This document shows positions 9,133 to 16,892 of a stretch of DNA of 46,454 bases, one piece after another. The notes under the pieces were generated by a model, which searched no databases, was not told where the DNA came from, and saw nothing but the letters and a program-made list of their open reading frames with translations. Position numbers and translations under genes: made by a program. How positions within the stretch are numbered: position 1 is the stretch's first letter; each line of letters begins with the position of its first letter. Origin of the DNA: Paenibacillus fonticola DSM 21315 (GTDB lineage Bacteria > Bacillota > Bacilli > Paenibacillales > Paenibacillaceae); contig NZ_KB907264.1 of the NCBI RefSeq assembly GCF_000381905.1, positions 76,025 through 122,478 of the forward strand, given 5' to 3'.

Positions 9133-10833
9133 ATGAGGCTAAGAAGGAAAGGACTGGCAGTCTTACTGCTCGTTTTGCTCATGCTGTCTACCGCATTGAC
9201 GGGTTGTGGCGGGGCCAAAAATGAGGGGAAGCCTGCCGAATCACAGCAATCCAACACAAAACAGCCGGGTGAAGTCATCACACTGACGTATTTCTCTGAG
9301 GATGCGAATCCGAATTGGAATAAGATGCAGGACCGTATTGGTAAAATCATTACCGAAAAGACGGGGGTAGTCTTGGATGCCGAGTTTGCGGTGGGTGATC
9401 CCGGCCAGAAGGTGTCCATTATGGCTGCTACCGGGGAATACCCTGATCTTATCGCGGCCAAGTCTGATTTGGGCAAATTGGTCGACGTCGGAGCGGTGCT
9501 TGATTTGACCGACCTGATCGAACAGCATGCGCCCAATATTAAGAAGATGTTAGGGGATAAAATTGTCCGGGCAAGATACAGCCTGGAGGATCAGGCGATC
9601 TATGCCATTCCTACTTGGTCTGCTGTAGATGAGAAGAAATTCAGAGCTGAGCACGGCTTTGAATTGCAGCATCGGGTTGTGAAAGAAGCTGGCTATCCCG
9701 AAATTCGCACCCTTCAGGATTATGAGAAGGTCATCTCCGACTTTTTAGCGAAGCATCCTACCGATGAGAACGGAAATAAGAATATCGGTCTTTCCCTGAA
9801 TGCAGATGATTGGCATATGTACATGGTGACTAACGTTGGCTTCATGACGACGGGCGCGCCTGACGATGGAGAATACTATGTGGATCAGGAAACCTTTGAC
9901 GTGACATATCACTTCCGCCGCCCGGAGGAGAAGGAATATTTTCGCTGGCTAAACCATATGAACGATATCGGCCTCTTGGACCCGGAGAGCTTCGTTCAGA
10001 AAACAGATCAGTTCAAGTCAAAAGTAGCGTCAGGACGCGTACTTGGTCTCATTGTTCCGTTATGGGAGTTCGGTGATGCGCAGCAATCGCTGAAAGCAGC
10101 CGGCAAGTTCGATCATACCTATGGACATTATCCAGTAACGCTGAGCAAAGAATATAAAGACCCCAGCTTCTGGTCAGCAGGCTTTGACGGCGGATATGGT
10201 GTAGCGATATCCAGTGAATGCAAAGATCCTGTAGCAGCCATCAAGTTTCTGGACTACCTTGCTTCCGAAGAAGGGCAAGTTCTGGTGAACTGGGGCGTTG
10301 AAGGTATCGATTACGTAGTGGAGAATGGCAAGCGTTTTGTGCCGAAAGACATTCAGGAGAAAATGGACCGGGAGGGCACGGCTTACACCAAAGAATCCGG
10401 CCTGGGATTCTATTGGAACATGATGGTGCACTATGGAGATGGAATTAAAGATTCTACAGGCAACTATTTCACCAAGACAAATGCCGAGGAGCTGACGGCT
10501 TCCTACAGTGAGCCGGAGAAAGAAGCGCTGGCCGCATACAATATAGAGCATTGGAAGGGGCTCTTCCCTAGTGAAGAGGATTTCCCGGAGCGAAAGGCCG
10601 GCGCAGTATACAACATATCATTACCGGCAGATAACAAGGCGACGATACTGGGAGCCAAAATGAAGGATATTACATGGAAGCGCATCCCGGAAGCGGTCAT
10701 GGCGAAGCCGGCGGACTTCGATGCCATTTGGGACAGCTACATGAAGGATCTTGAAAAAGCCGGCGTCAAGGAAATGGAAGAGGCTTATGGCCAATTTGTT
10801 AAAGACCGCGTTAAGCTCTGGTATGGAGAGTAA
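9133..10833 (+). CDS. extracellular solute-binding lipoprotein, LplA type
   Basis: A 566-aa protein. The ATG at 9133 is preceded by AAGGGGTG at good spacing; the out-of-frame ATG at 9128 and a longer N-terminus from 9067 are less likely. It has a basic N-terminus (MRLRRK), a hydrophobic core and lipobox LTGC with Cys25 as the lipidation site, then a low-complexity linker. The mature part is a large class-1 substrate-binding protein of the LplA/YtcQ group (TYFSEDANPNWNKMQDRIGK near the N-terminus, then GEYPDLIAAKSDLGKLVD). It would be tethered outside the membrane and deliver sugars to the permeases at 7036 and 8014. The ligand cannot be told from sequence. Confidence 0.92.
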   Translation: MRLRRKGLAVLLLVLLMLSTALTGCGGAKNEGKPAESQQSNTKQPGEVITLTYFSEDANPNWNKMQDRIGKIITEKTGVVLDAEFAVGDPGQKVSIMAATGEYPDLIAAKSDLGKLVDVGAVLDLTDLIEQHAPNIKKMLGDKIVRARYSLEDQAIYAIPTWSAVDEKKFRAEHGFELQHRVVKEAGYPEIRTLQDYEKVISDFLAKHPTDENGNKNIGLSLNADDWHMYMVTNVGFMTTGAPDDGEYYVDQETFDVTYHFRRPEEKEYFRWLNHMNDIGLLDPESFVQKTDQFKSKVASGRVLGLIVPLWEFGDAQQSLKAAGKFDHTYGHYPVTLSKEYKDPSFWSAGFDGGYGVAISSECKDPVAAIKFLDYLASEEGQVLVNWGVEGIDYVVENGKRFVPKDIQEKMDREGTAYTKESGLGFYWNMMVHYGDGIKDSTGNYFTKTNAEELTASYSEPEKEALAAYNIEHWKGLFPSEEDFPERKAGAVYNISLPADNKATILGAKMKDITWKRIPEAVMAKPADFDAIWDSYMKDLEKAGVKEMEEAYGQFVKDRVKLWYGE

Positions 10834-10898
10834 GAGTACCGCGTGGAATATTAAGGGATTGGGGAGCTGGAAGGGCTGTCCAATAGTCCCTAAATAAA

Positions 10899-10955
10899 AG
10901 TTGGACGGAAAACAGGTGCAGCACCAACATCGTGTTTCTCCGTCCAACTCTTTTT
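10899..10955 (+). terminator. terminator of uptake operon 1
   Basis: AGTTGGACGG (from 10899) pairs with CCGTCCAACT (to about 10949), extended by AAACA/TGTTT with a bulge, and followed by a T5 tract. It is 65 bp downstream of the binding-protein stop. Confidence 0.75.
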
Positions 10956-11424
10956 ACACATCTGTTTTGCTGGTGGAAGGTGTTGGTGGTGTGAGGAGTT
11001 GGTTGTCGTCGGTTGGGTTGACGGTCTGTGTGGATCGGGTAGATAAGTAGCAGAGTGCCGGGAGGTTGGCTGGGAGGATGGGCAACCGGTTGGCATGCGA
11101 ATCTAACGTAACGGTAACGGACACAGGGGACGTTATTTGTGAAATAACGAGGCATCTCCAGAGCTAACGGACCTACGTTCCGCAATTGATCCCAAAAACC
11201 TGCTCATTGCAGTCCATTTGGTCGAATAGCGGAACCAGGGTCCGTAAGCATAGCGAAAGAGGGCCTATTACAACAAATAGCGGATCTCCTGTCCTTTAGC
11301 GGATGAGCAGTTGTACGGATTCAGCCCATTCCATCAGTCTCATCGTTCTCATCAGTCTTATCAATTCACTCTCACCACTCTCACCAGCTCTACTACCCCC
11401 AGACCATCCTCATGAAGATCAAGG
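10956..11424. other. gene-free intergenic region with a hairpin
   Basis: I see no convincing gene here. There is a G/T-rich stretch (10970-11090). An exact 8-bp inverted repeat CGTTATTT/AAATAACG with a 3-nt loop lies at 11131-11149. Several scattered AGCGGA/TCCG-type motifs follow (11160-11305), then a low-complexity CTCATCA/CTCACCA stretch (11330-11395). The texture resembles dispersed intergenic repeats, but only one clear copy is in this window. Confidence 0.5.
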
Positions 11425-11475
11425 GGTTGATCCAAAAAATCAGTTTTTACTGACTTTTTGGACAACCTTTTTTTT
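11425..11475 (+). terminator. long hairpin followed by T tract
   Basis: About 19-20 nt on each side (11425-11444 and 11449-11467) form a nearly continuous stem with one bulge and one G-T or mismatch, around a TTTT loop, and run into an 8-T tract. It has the form of a strong intrinsic terminator, although no clear gene ends just upstream. Confidence 0.6.
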
Positions 11476-11655
11476 CGTAAGCGAAATAGAGGGCAGTACT
11501 TCTAGTTTCTTTAAGTAAACCTGACCGGGCAAAATGCAGTCGAGTGTTTCTTACAGGTCTCCATATCTGAAGCCATTGTGCATTCGGCTGAATGTGTTTG
11601 TAGTGTGGTACACAATTCAGACGTTGGGCAAAAGAACGATTAAATGAATACTAAA

Positions 11656-11689
11656 AGAGCGGACCCTCTTGTTCAAGGGAATCCGCTCT
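11656..11689. terminator. hairpin, possible minus-strand terminator
   Basis: AGAGCGGA (11656-11663) pairs with TCCGCTCT (11682-11689), and CCCT pairs with AGGG inside. A T4 tract follows only on the minus strand. No minus-strand gene ends here that I can support. The rest of 11476-11796 shows no gene. Confidence 0.4.
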
Positions 11690-11796
11690 ATAAATAATTG
11701 ATATCGATTACTTAAATTTAATAGTGAATACTGTAAGGTGCCAAGCTTAATGTTATAATAGCTATTAATTTTTTTGACAGATAGGAGGGTGCGATA

Positions 11797-11961
11797 ATGA
11801 GATGTGGTGAAAAATGCTTCCTCGTAACTTATGAAATCGACGGGGAACAACAAGTGGCTCCAGTTACAGCTAGAACTCCAGTGGAAGCGAGAAAAAAGCT
11901 TCGCCGTACCCATGGAGATAAGCCCAATATACTTACAGTTAGACGGGACGACGCAAAATAA
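11797..11961 (+). CDS. small protein of unknown function, 54 aa
   Basis: An ATG follows GGAGGG with 6 nt spacing and opens a 54-codon frame ending TAA. The product starts MRCGEKCFLVTYEIDG and ends LTVRRDDAK. The centre is basic (VEARKKLRRTHGDK). Alternating hydrophobic residues suggest a small alpha/beta fold, and two cysteines sit near the N-terminus (C3, C7). I do not recognise the family. The clean ribosome site and codon use make it likely real. It stands alone, just upstream of the TetR gene's promoter. Confidence 0.65.
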   Translation: MRCGEKCFLVTYEIDGEQQVAPVTARTPVEARKKLRRTHGDKPNILTVRRDDAK

Positions 11962-11996
11962 ACGAAGGTTCGCTATGAGTATGGCATCCATGAATC

Positions 11997-12049
11997 TTGC
12001 AGTCTGCATACAGCTGTGTTATATTTCATTTAATTGGTCAACCAACCAA
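11997..12049 (+). promoter_or_regulatory. sigmaA promoter and operator of the TetR gene
   Basis: TTGCAG (11997-12002), a 17-bp spacer and TATATT (12020-12025) form a good sigmaA promoter. The start region carries TTGGTCAACCAACCAA (12034-12049), whose core TTGGTCAACCAA is a dyad. The exact reverse complement of all 16 bases occurs at 12812-12827, in front of the next gene. Autorepression by the TetR protein is the simple reading. Confidence 0.75.
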
Positions 12050-12068
12050 ATGGGGGAGAGGTGATGGC

Positions 12069-12641
12069 ATGGTACAGCAAAAGCGGGATAAAGTCGTGGA
12101 AGCTGCATCCAAAGTGATGTCAGAAAAGGGATATGAGAAAGCATCCATTAAAGATATTGCCAACGAGGCAGGGATTACACCGGGCCTGATCCATTATTAC
12201 TTCCGAAATAAGGAGGAAATCTTGACGGATCTGCTATTAGCTTCCTCTCAGCAGTACACACAGGATATGCAGCGGCTTCAATCCAGCGTACCGTCCGCAC
12301 ATCTCGCGAAAGCAGCCTTAAACGAGCCCAAAGAGCGTATTGAACGGCAGCCGGATTGGTATAAACTCCGCTTTGAATTATTTGCCATGGGGCTTCGCAA
12401 TCCGCAAATTTCGGATCGGGTGAATGCTTTGCTGGAAAATGCCCGTACCGGCATTGAGGACATTTTGCACAAGGTTGCGGACAGCGCTGGAGAAGAGGCT
12501 GATTCAGCCGCAGTCGCGGCAATCATGCTGGCTTGCTTTGATGGATTAGCTTTACAGAAGCTGCTGAATCCAGAGTTTGATATAGACGGCGCATACTTGG
12601 AGCTCGAGAAAATGATAAGAGCTAGATATAACATGAAATAA
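12069..12641 (+). CDS. TetR-family transcriptional regulator
   Basis: A 190-aa protein beginning MVQQKRDKVVEAASKVMSEKGY at ATG 12069, with GGGGGAGAGG upstream. The helix-turn-helix is at about residues 24-48 (ASIKDIANEAGITPGLIHYYFRNK). The C-terminal ligand domain is all-helical and ends RARYNMK. It most likely binds the 16-bp element found once at its own promoter and once, inverted, upstream of the membrane protein at 12878, so it should repress both. Its last codons (ATG AAA TAA) form the start of a tandem repeat array. Inducer unknown. Confidence 0.92.
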   Translation: MVQQKRDKVVEAASKVMSEKGYEKASIKDIANEAGITPGLIHYYFRNKEEILTDLLLASSQQYTQDMQRLQSSVPSAHLAKAALNEPKERIERQPDWYKLRFELFAMGLRNPQISDRVNALLENARTGIEDILHKVADSAGEEADSAAVAAIMLACFDGLALQKLLNPEFDIDGAYLELEKMIRARYNMK

Positions 12642-12775
12642 CATAACATCACATCGCATGAAATAACATAACATCACATCGCATGACATCGCATAACATC
12701 ACATGACGCCGCATGACACCGCATAACATCACATAACATCGCATGACATAACATCACATAACCTGACCTGGCATG
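12633..12775. repeat. degenerate CATAACATCACATCGCATGA-type tandem array
   Basis: Two perfect 25-bp units (12633-12657 and 12658-12682) start with ATGAAATAACATAACATCAC. Because the first unit includes the final two codons and the stop of the TetR gene, the array grew out of the gene end. Shorter degenerate units of 7-10 bp (GCATGACA, CATAACATCA) continue to about 12775. Confidence 0.85.
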
Positions 12776-12811
12776 ACTGGGTAAAAGGCTGCTTTTCTTT
12801 TTTAAGCAAGT

Positions 12812-12848
12812 TTGGTTGGTTGACCAACTAATGCGCTTTTTCAAAATA
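12812..12848 (+). promoter_or_regulatory. TetR operator with overlapping promoter of the membrane-protein gene
   Basis: TTGGTTGGTTGACCAA (12812-12827) is the reverse complement of the element at 12034. TTGACC (12820-12825), inside it, makes a plausible -35; the -10 would be AAAATA or a near variant at 12843-12848. Binding there would cover the -35. The operator match is exact; the -10 is weak. Confidence 0.6.
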
Positions 12849-12877
12849 TGGTGTTTCAAAAAGGGAGATGATTAGCT

Positions 12878-13336
12878 ATGTTCACTATTCTTTTACAAGC
12901 TATTGAAAATGTTGCGCTGGCCCTAATTGTTGGCGGAGCCATTGTCATGGCCGCGGCGGTTCGCCCGTTTCTGTCTGAGAAGCTGGCCTTAAGCTCTGAT
13001 GCAGGATTAGTCGCGACGCTTGAGGAAATATCGATTAACTCCTGGAACAGGTACAACAGGCTGGCGCTTGCCTCGGCAGCAGCATTGACCGTCGTCGATA
13101 TAATTCGGTTCCTCACTCAGTTGTCAGCGGCCTATTGGCACTTGGGCTTGACCTTATTGATGCTGACCGCCCTTACTGGCAAGCTTGCCGTCGATAAGCA
13201 GTTGAAGCTGCGCCTAAACACTCATGCGGCGGCTGCGGTCAACAGCGAGGAACAAAATAGAGGGCATCGTCAAGTCGAACGGCTGACGAAATTGATCCTT
13301 GTCATCGCTTTGCTATTAGTCATTTTGCCTCAGTAG
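12878..13336 (+). CDS. four-helix membrane protein (DUF4149-like)
   Basis: A 152-aa protein behind GGGAG with ATG at 12878. It has four hydrophobic segments, at about residues 5-27, 60-80, 87-105 and 133-151. The first contains a GGAIVMAAAVRPF turn, as in DUF4149/TMEM205-like or CopD-like small membrane proteins; assignment to either is tentative. A polar loop (about 108-132) with HRQVERL precedes the last helix. It is probably controlled by the TetR protein upstream through the shared operator. That arrangement is common for stress or detoxification functions, but no substrate can be named. Confidence 0.75.
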   Translation: MFTILLQAIENVALALIVGGAIVMAAAVRPFLSEKLALSSDAGLVATLEEISINSWNRYNRLALASAAALTVVDIIRFLTQLSAAYWHLGLTLLMLTALTGKLAVDKQLKLRLNTHAAAAVNSEEQNRGHRQVERLTKLILVIALLLVILPQ

Positions 13337-13356
13337 CAAAAAAGTTACGTAAAAAG

Positions 13357-13380
13357 CAGGAGCGCAGGAGCGCAGGAGCG
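13357..13380. repeat. three perfect 8-bp tandem units
   Basis: CAGGAGCG is repeated three times without change, 20 bp after the stop codon of the membrane-protein gene. Confidence 0.8.
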
Positions 13381-13502
13381 CTTATGAAAAGCAGAGGCAA
13401 TGCGGCTTGGACGGAGCGTGTTTGTTTATGTTGCGGCGGAATCATCGCCAGCATTTGAAGCTCCAGCAGTGATTCGGAGGAGATCGTACGTTGTTGGGTG
13501 TA

Positions 13503-13964
13503 TTAAGATTTTGCGGCTTGCTCGCTGGTCGCACGCTGAATATATTCCAGGTGATCATATCCCCAGCCGCACATCTCTGTCAGGATCTTGTGGAGAGACT
13601 TGCCGTAGTCCGATATGGAATATTCCACCTTAGGGGGGATTTCTTGATGAATCGTTCGGATCACCAGGCCGTCTCGCTCCAACTCACGCAGCTGATTGGT
13701 CAGCATTCCTTGCGTGATATTCGGAAGAAGGCGTCTTAGTTCGCCGAAGCGTTTCGTGCCGTCCTGCAGCAAAATGAATAAAATTAGTGGCTTCCATTTT
13801 CCTCCGATCACACGGAGTGTCGTCAGTATGCCCACCGTCTTTTCGTCATCGCGTATCCCGTCGTGCATCTTGCCTTGCATCTTGCCTTGCATCTTGCCTT
13901 GTATCTTGCCGTGCATCTCATCGTGTATCCCGTCGTGGATCTTGTTTTGCATTTCGTCTTGCAT
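13503..13964 (-). CDS. HxlR-family transcriptional regulator with repeat-built N-terminus
   Basis: A 153-aa protein with ATG at 13964 behind AAAGGGGA. From about residue 42, VGILTTLRVIGGKWKPLILF, FGELRRLLPNITQGMLTNQL and RELERDGLVIRTI give a normal HxlR winged helix. The first 40 residues are unusual: repeated GKMQ/GKIQ/HDGI/HDEM units encoded by a tandem DNA repeat (13863-13930). The cysteine that usually precedes the DNA-binding core in redox-sensing HxlR proteins (YodB, HypR) is absent. A dyad in its upstream region (14056-14083) is a probable operator. Likely targets are itself and perhaps the NAD(P)H oxidoreductase at 15504, which has a related dyad. Confidence 0.88.
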   Translation of the reverse strand: MQDEMQNKIHDGIHDEMHGKIQGKMQGKMQGKMHDGIRDDEKTVGILTTLRVIGGKWKPLILFILLQDGTKRFGELRRLLPNITQGMLTNQLRELERDGLVIRTIHQEIPPKVEYSISDYGKSLHKILTEMCGWGYDHLEYIQRATSEQAAKS

Positions 13965-14055
13965 CAGTCCGTTCCCCTTTCGTGTGCGTATGGGTCCCTA
14001 TTCACCAGAGATTTTACCAGAGGGCAAGGAAATAAAACAGTACGCTCATTAAAAG

Positions 14056-14083
14056 TACTTAGTACGGTTTACAGTACTAAGTA
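14056..14083. promoter_or_regulatory. probable HxlR operator dyad
   Basis: TACTTAGTAC (14056-14065) and GTACTAAGTA (14074-14083) are exact inverted repeats with 8 bp between them, 92 bp upstream of the HxlR start. HxlR-family dimers bind dyads of this size and AT-rich TACT-type composition. The remainder up to 14363 shows no gene. Confidence 0.6.
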
Positions 14084-14363
14084 TTGTACGTTCTTTAATA
14101 GGTGATTGGAAATGGAATATAATGAGGAGCCCAAGCGAAGGTGCTGGAGCGTTCTTTTTATTGAACTAGCGGGCAGGTTAACATGGAGACATATTTCTCA
14201 TACCCCAATTCCATGTTATGGTAATATAGAGTTGGATTTATGAAAAGTGTACAAGGGTGTGTAAACGAAATGGCTGAAGAACCGTTCATCTTTCTAGCGT
14301 GTAAACTATGTTTTATCGTAAAGAATGGATGAATGTAAATAGTACATATGGAGGTAATTAAGT

Positions 14364-15032
14364 TTGAAAATTCACTACTATTTCAGTTGGTTTAATGATT
14401 TTTTTTCAGAGAAGCTGGTCAAATTGTTGCATGAGGATATAACAGACAGAAAATCGCTTGTTATGATTAGCGCTCAACCGTCTGCTTATAAAGATGAGCA
14501 AGTTAACATTGATGATATTTCTGAATGGACATGGTTGAATCAGGCTAACATTATTTTTAATGAATATCATTTCATTGATTACCGCATGCAGAAGGAAGAT
14601 GCCCAGCGATTACTTCAAAACGCTTCTGTCATTTTTTTATGCGGTGGAGATCCTGTTTTGCAGAACGATTTTTTGGCGGAATATGAATTATCGGATGTTA
14701 TTAAGAACAGTAATGCCGTTATAATGGGGGCCAGCGCCGGTGCGATAAACATGGCTGCAAAATGGTTAAGCTTGATAAACACTGGCTCTGAAGTTGAAAC
14801 AAGTACTATTTATGATGGTATTGGCATGGATCATTTTGCCTATGAATCTCATGCTAAACGCGACTACACCACGTTTGTTCAAGGCTACCTGTTCCCCTTG
14901 TCTGAAGAGATTGATGTTTATGCGGCAGAACAGGAGAGCGCTATACGTGTAAAGGATGGCAAAATAGAAATAATGGGTCCTGTATATTTAATTTCCCACT
15001 CAAAGATTCAGAAGTTGGTTGAGACGCTCTAA
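14364..15032 (+). CDS. peptidase E-like (family S51) protein
   Basis: A 222-aa protein from a TTG start with GGAGG 9 nt upstream. FLCGGDP (about 91-97) and the nucleophile elbow MGASAGAINM with Ser124 are the hallmarks of the S51/dipeptidase E fold, which is related to class-1 glutamine amidotransferases. A His in FAYESHAKRDY (about residue 160) fits the catalytic His position. E. coli PepE cleaves N-terminal Asp dipeptides; here the substrate is unproven. It would be cytoplasmic, with no signal peptide. It appears monocistronic. Confidence 0.85.
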   Translation: MKIHYYFSWFNDFFSEKLVKLLHEDITDRKSLVMISAQPSAYKDEQVNIDDISEWTWLNQANIIFNEYHFIDYRMQKEDAQRLLQNASVIFLCGGDPVLQNDFLAEYELSDVIKNSNAVIMGASAGAINMAAKWLSLINTGSEVETSTIYDGIGMDHFAYESHAKRDYTTFVQGYLFPLSEEIDVYAAEQESAIRVKDGKIEIMGPVYLISHSKIQKLVETL

Positions 15033-15162
15033 TTAGGGTGCGTGGCTGTGACCTAACAGAATTAATTCCTTTTGATGTGTAAAATCAAGGCTTACAGCGA
15101 ATCATCTCAGGTCTTCTCTAAAAACCTCATCCTTATACAATAATACTTATGTCCTTCCCTAT

Positions 15163-15303
15163 CATGAGGAATCTATGGCCTGTACATTTATCGGCGCTAT
15201 TGGGGATATTGAACGTTTCTCAACCTATTTAGCGCTTAAAAAGCACCTTGGTGTAGCTGCGGAGAATAAAATCTCGGGAACATCCGTTTTTAAGAGTAGG
15301 TAG
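15163..15303 (+). pseudogene. C-terminal remnant of an IS110-family transposase
   Basis: An open stretch of about 46 codons ending at TAG 15301-15303 reads TFIGAIGDIERFSTY and later SGTSVFKSR. These match the Transposase_20 part of IS110/IS116/IS902 transposases, where a (A/T)-x-G-(E/A)-I-G-D-I-x-R-F motif is followed by SGTSV. The helix-hairpin part upstream and the catalytic DEDD N-terminal domain are missing. No ribosome site or intact ends remain, so this is a decayed insertion sequence. Confidence 0.6.
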
Positions 15304-15392
15304 ACATACGAGGGTGGTAGAGATACTCGCAGAGTTCTATTCTTAAAGACTTTGCTACTACGACTAGATGGGTGACTAAATGCACGACAATT

Positions 15393-15408
15393 GTACGATT
15401 AGACGTAC
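15393..15408. promoter_or_regulatory. GTACG/CGTAC dyad upstream of the oxidoreductase
   Basis: GTACGATTAGACGTAC is an exact 5+6+5 inverted repeat, followed by two further TAC-containing motifs (AGTACG at 15411, GCGTAC at 15425). Its GTAC half-sites resemble the dyad at 14056. It may be the operator for the oxidoreductase gene; the regulator is unproven. Confidence 0.45.
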
Positions 15409-15503
15409 ATAGTACGAAAATAATGCGTACTTTACAGGCCGGAGCATTCTCCCCAATAATGGGATTGCATCGCGATGCACCATTGTTGGAAGGAGATATG
15501 ATG

Positions 15504-16040
15504 ATGAAAATCATAGCTATTTTAGCACATCCCGATTTGAAGGCTTCTCGTGCAAACCGGGCGCTATGTCAGGAGTTACAACGATCAGGAGTGCTGCTTC
15601 ATGATCTGTATGGGGCGTATCCGGACTGGAAAATCGATGTGGAGCAGGAACAGAAGCTGTTATTGGAGCATGACAGAATCATTCTTCAATTCCCTTTGTA
15701 CTGGTACAGCAGTCCGCCGCTGTTAAAAAAATGGTTCGATGATGTACTAGAGTATGGCTGGGCCTACGGAACAGGTGGGGATAAGCTGAAGGGCAAAGCG
15801 TTTATGGTGGCGACGACGACTGGAGGGTCGGACAAAGAGTATCGCTCAGGAGGTTTTAACCGTTACACCCTTAGTGAGCTTCTGCGGCCGATCGAGAGAA
15901 CGTTGACCCGGTGCGAAGCCGAATTTCTACCGCCATTCGTGACGTACAATACAACGAAGGCGACGGATGCAGAACTTCTGCAGGACGCGAGGCGTTATGC
16001 GGAGATCGTTCGGATGCCCTTGGAGCTGCTAATCAGCTGA
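15504..16040 (+). CDS. NAD(P)H-dependent oxidoreductase, flavodoxin-like quinone reductase
   Basis: A 178-aa protein. Three consecutive ATGs lie at 15498-15506; the third has the best spacing (8 nt) from GGAG. The N-terminus MKIIAILAHPDLKASRANRAL is the flavin-phosphate loop of the Flavodoxin_2 family (YwrO, KefF, MdaB). ILQFPLYWYSSPPLLKKWFDDVLEYGWAYG is the strongly conserved central motif (about residues 57-90; split by residue position). These FMN or FAD enzymes reduce quinones or nitro compounds with NAD(P)H, usually as a detoxifying response. A GTAC dyad upstream and an HxlR gene nearby fit electrophile or quinone-responsive control. Confidence 0.9.
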   Translation: MKIIAILAHPDLKASRANRALCQELQRSGVLLHDLYGAYPDWKIDVEQEQKLLLEHDRIILQFPLYWYSSPPLLKKWFDDVLEYGWAYGTGGDKLKGKAFMVATTTGGSDKEYRSGGFNRYTLSELLRPIERTLTRCEAEFLPPFVTYNTTKATDAELLQDARRYAEIVRMPLELLIS

Positions 16041-16114
16041 AGCTGCTTTCTTTTAGCATAACATCCTACTTTTAGCAGTAGTTCGAAGTTTATCAAATCA
16101 CAGCGATTTAAAAG

Positions 16115-16159
16115 GGTCCTGTAAGGAGTGAAGAGGGAAGAGTAAGTACTTACAGGACC
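16115..16159. other. 11-bp stem hairpin after the oxidoreductase gene
   Basis: GGTCCTGTAAG (16115-16125) pairs exactly with CTTACAGGACC (16149-16159). The loop is 23 nt. No T tract follows on the plus strand; T4 follows on the minus strand. It may act as a terminator or be an IS-type end remnant. Confidence 0.45.
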
Positions 16160-16252
16160 GTATTGAAGAAGAATATATGTAGTATGCCCCTTACCCATTA
16201 TCCACCTATCTCGCCTTTTCATGGTAAAATGTTGCTGAAAGGTGATGATGAT

Positions 16253-16705
16253 GTGGCAAAGCGTAATATGGTTATAATTATTATCGTATTAATACTGGTA
16301 GCTGCTGTTGTCTCTGTATATCAATATAATTCAACAAGAAATATGACCTTTAATGAAGCAGTAACGAATCATTTGAATGGATCCGAAATAACCTCGATTG
16401 AAATCATTAGATCAGGCAAAGATGAAAAGGAACTAACTGTCGTCGATCCGAGCGAGATTGAAAAGGTTATGGCAGCCCTTGCTCCAATCAAATTAAAAAA
16501 GGAGGGATTATCCAATATTAAATTTAACGAGTCCTATTGGATAACATTGAAAACTCAAGAGCAGCAGAAGATGGGAATTACTCTTTATGATAAAAAATAT
16601 ATGAGTGTATTTGAACATGGTGAAGAGTCTAATCCAAGCAGAACTTCCTCCTATCAAATAACAAATGAATCTGATTTGGAAATAATCGGAAATTTATTTA
16701 AGTAA
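16253..16705 (+). CDS. membrane-anchored protein of unknown function, 150 aa
   Basis: The GTG at 16253 follows AAAGGTGATG and gives VAKRNMVIIIIVLILVAAVV. That is a basic N-terminus followed by a single membrane helix (about residues 5-24) with no lipobox Cys. The longer reading from 16163 has no good ribosome site. The extracellular part contains a TFNEAV segment and an EITSIEIIRSGKDEKELTV strand-like stretch, with a repeated strand pattern as in small Firmicute secreted domains. No family recognised. A weak terminator follows at 16751. Confidence 0.7.
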   Translation: MAKRNMVIIIIVLILVAAVVSVYQYNSTRNMTFNEAVTNHLNGSEITSIEIIRSGKDEKELTVVDPSEIEKVMAALAPIKLKKEGLSNIKFNESYWITLKTQEQQKMGITLYDKKYMSVFEHGEESNPSRTSSYQITNESDLEIIGNLFK

Positions 16706-16750
16706 CTTATTCACTGTACATCAACTAATGAAGCATGAAATCAAGGAATT

Positions 16751-16780
16751 TAAGCAGGCCTCCGCTTAGCTTTATTTTTT
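16751..16780 (+). terminator. weak terminator
   Basis: TAAGC/GCTTA (16751-16755, 16764-16768) forms a short stem followed by TTTATTTTTT, 46 bp after the preceding stop. Confidence 0.4.
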
Positions 16781-16892
16781 GCCACGGCGGGTTGTACTAA
16801 ATGTGTTCCATGTAATACCCTTTCTACGAAAACAAATATAATATTAATATATTGCTATACAACTTAGATTAATTAGCAAGGGAGCATCAGAC

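Noticed and set aside
10860..10960. Insertion-sequence end (GGGCTGTCC start)
   Set aside because: Resembles some IS ends, but no transposase, second end or target duplication is visible; the hairpin is explained as a terminator.
11303..11518. 71-codon Ser/Leu/Pro-rich frame
   Set aside because: Low-complexity DNA, contains the long hairpin, no ribosome site.
11617..12009. 130-codon minus-strand frame
   Set aside because: Covers the supported 54-aa gene on the other strand and part of the TetR promoter; no protein-like features.
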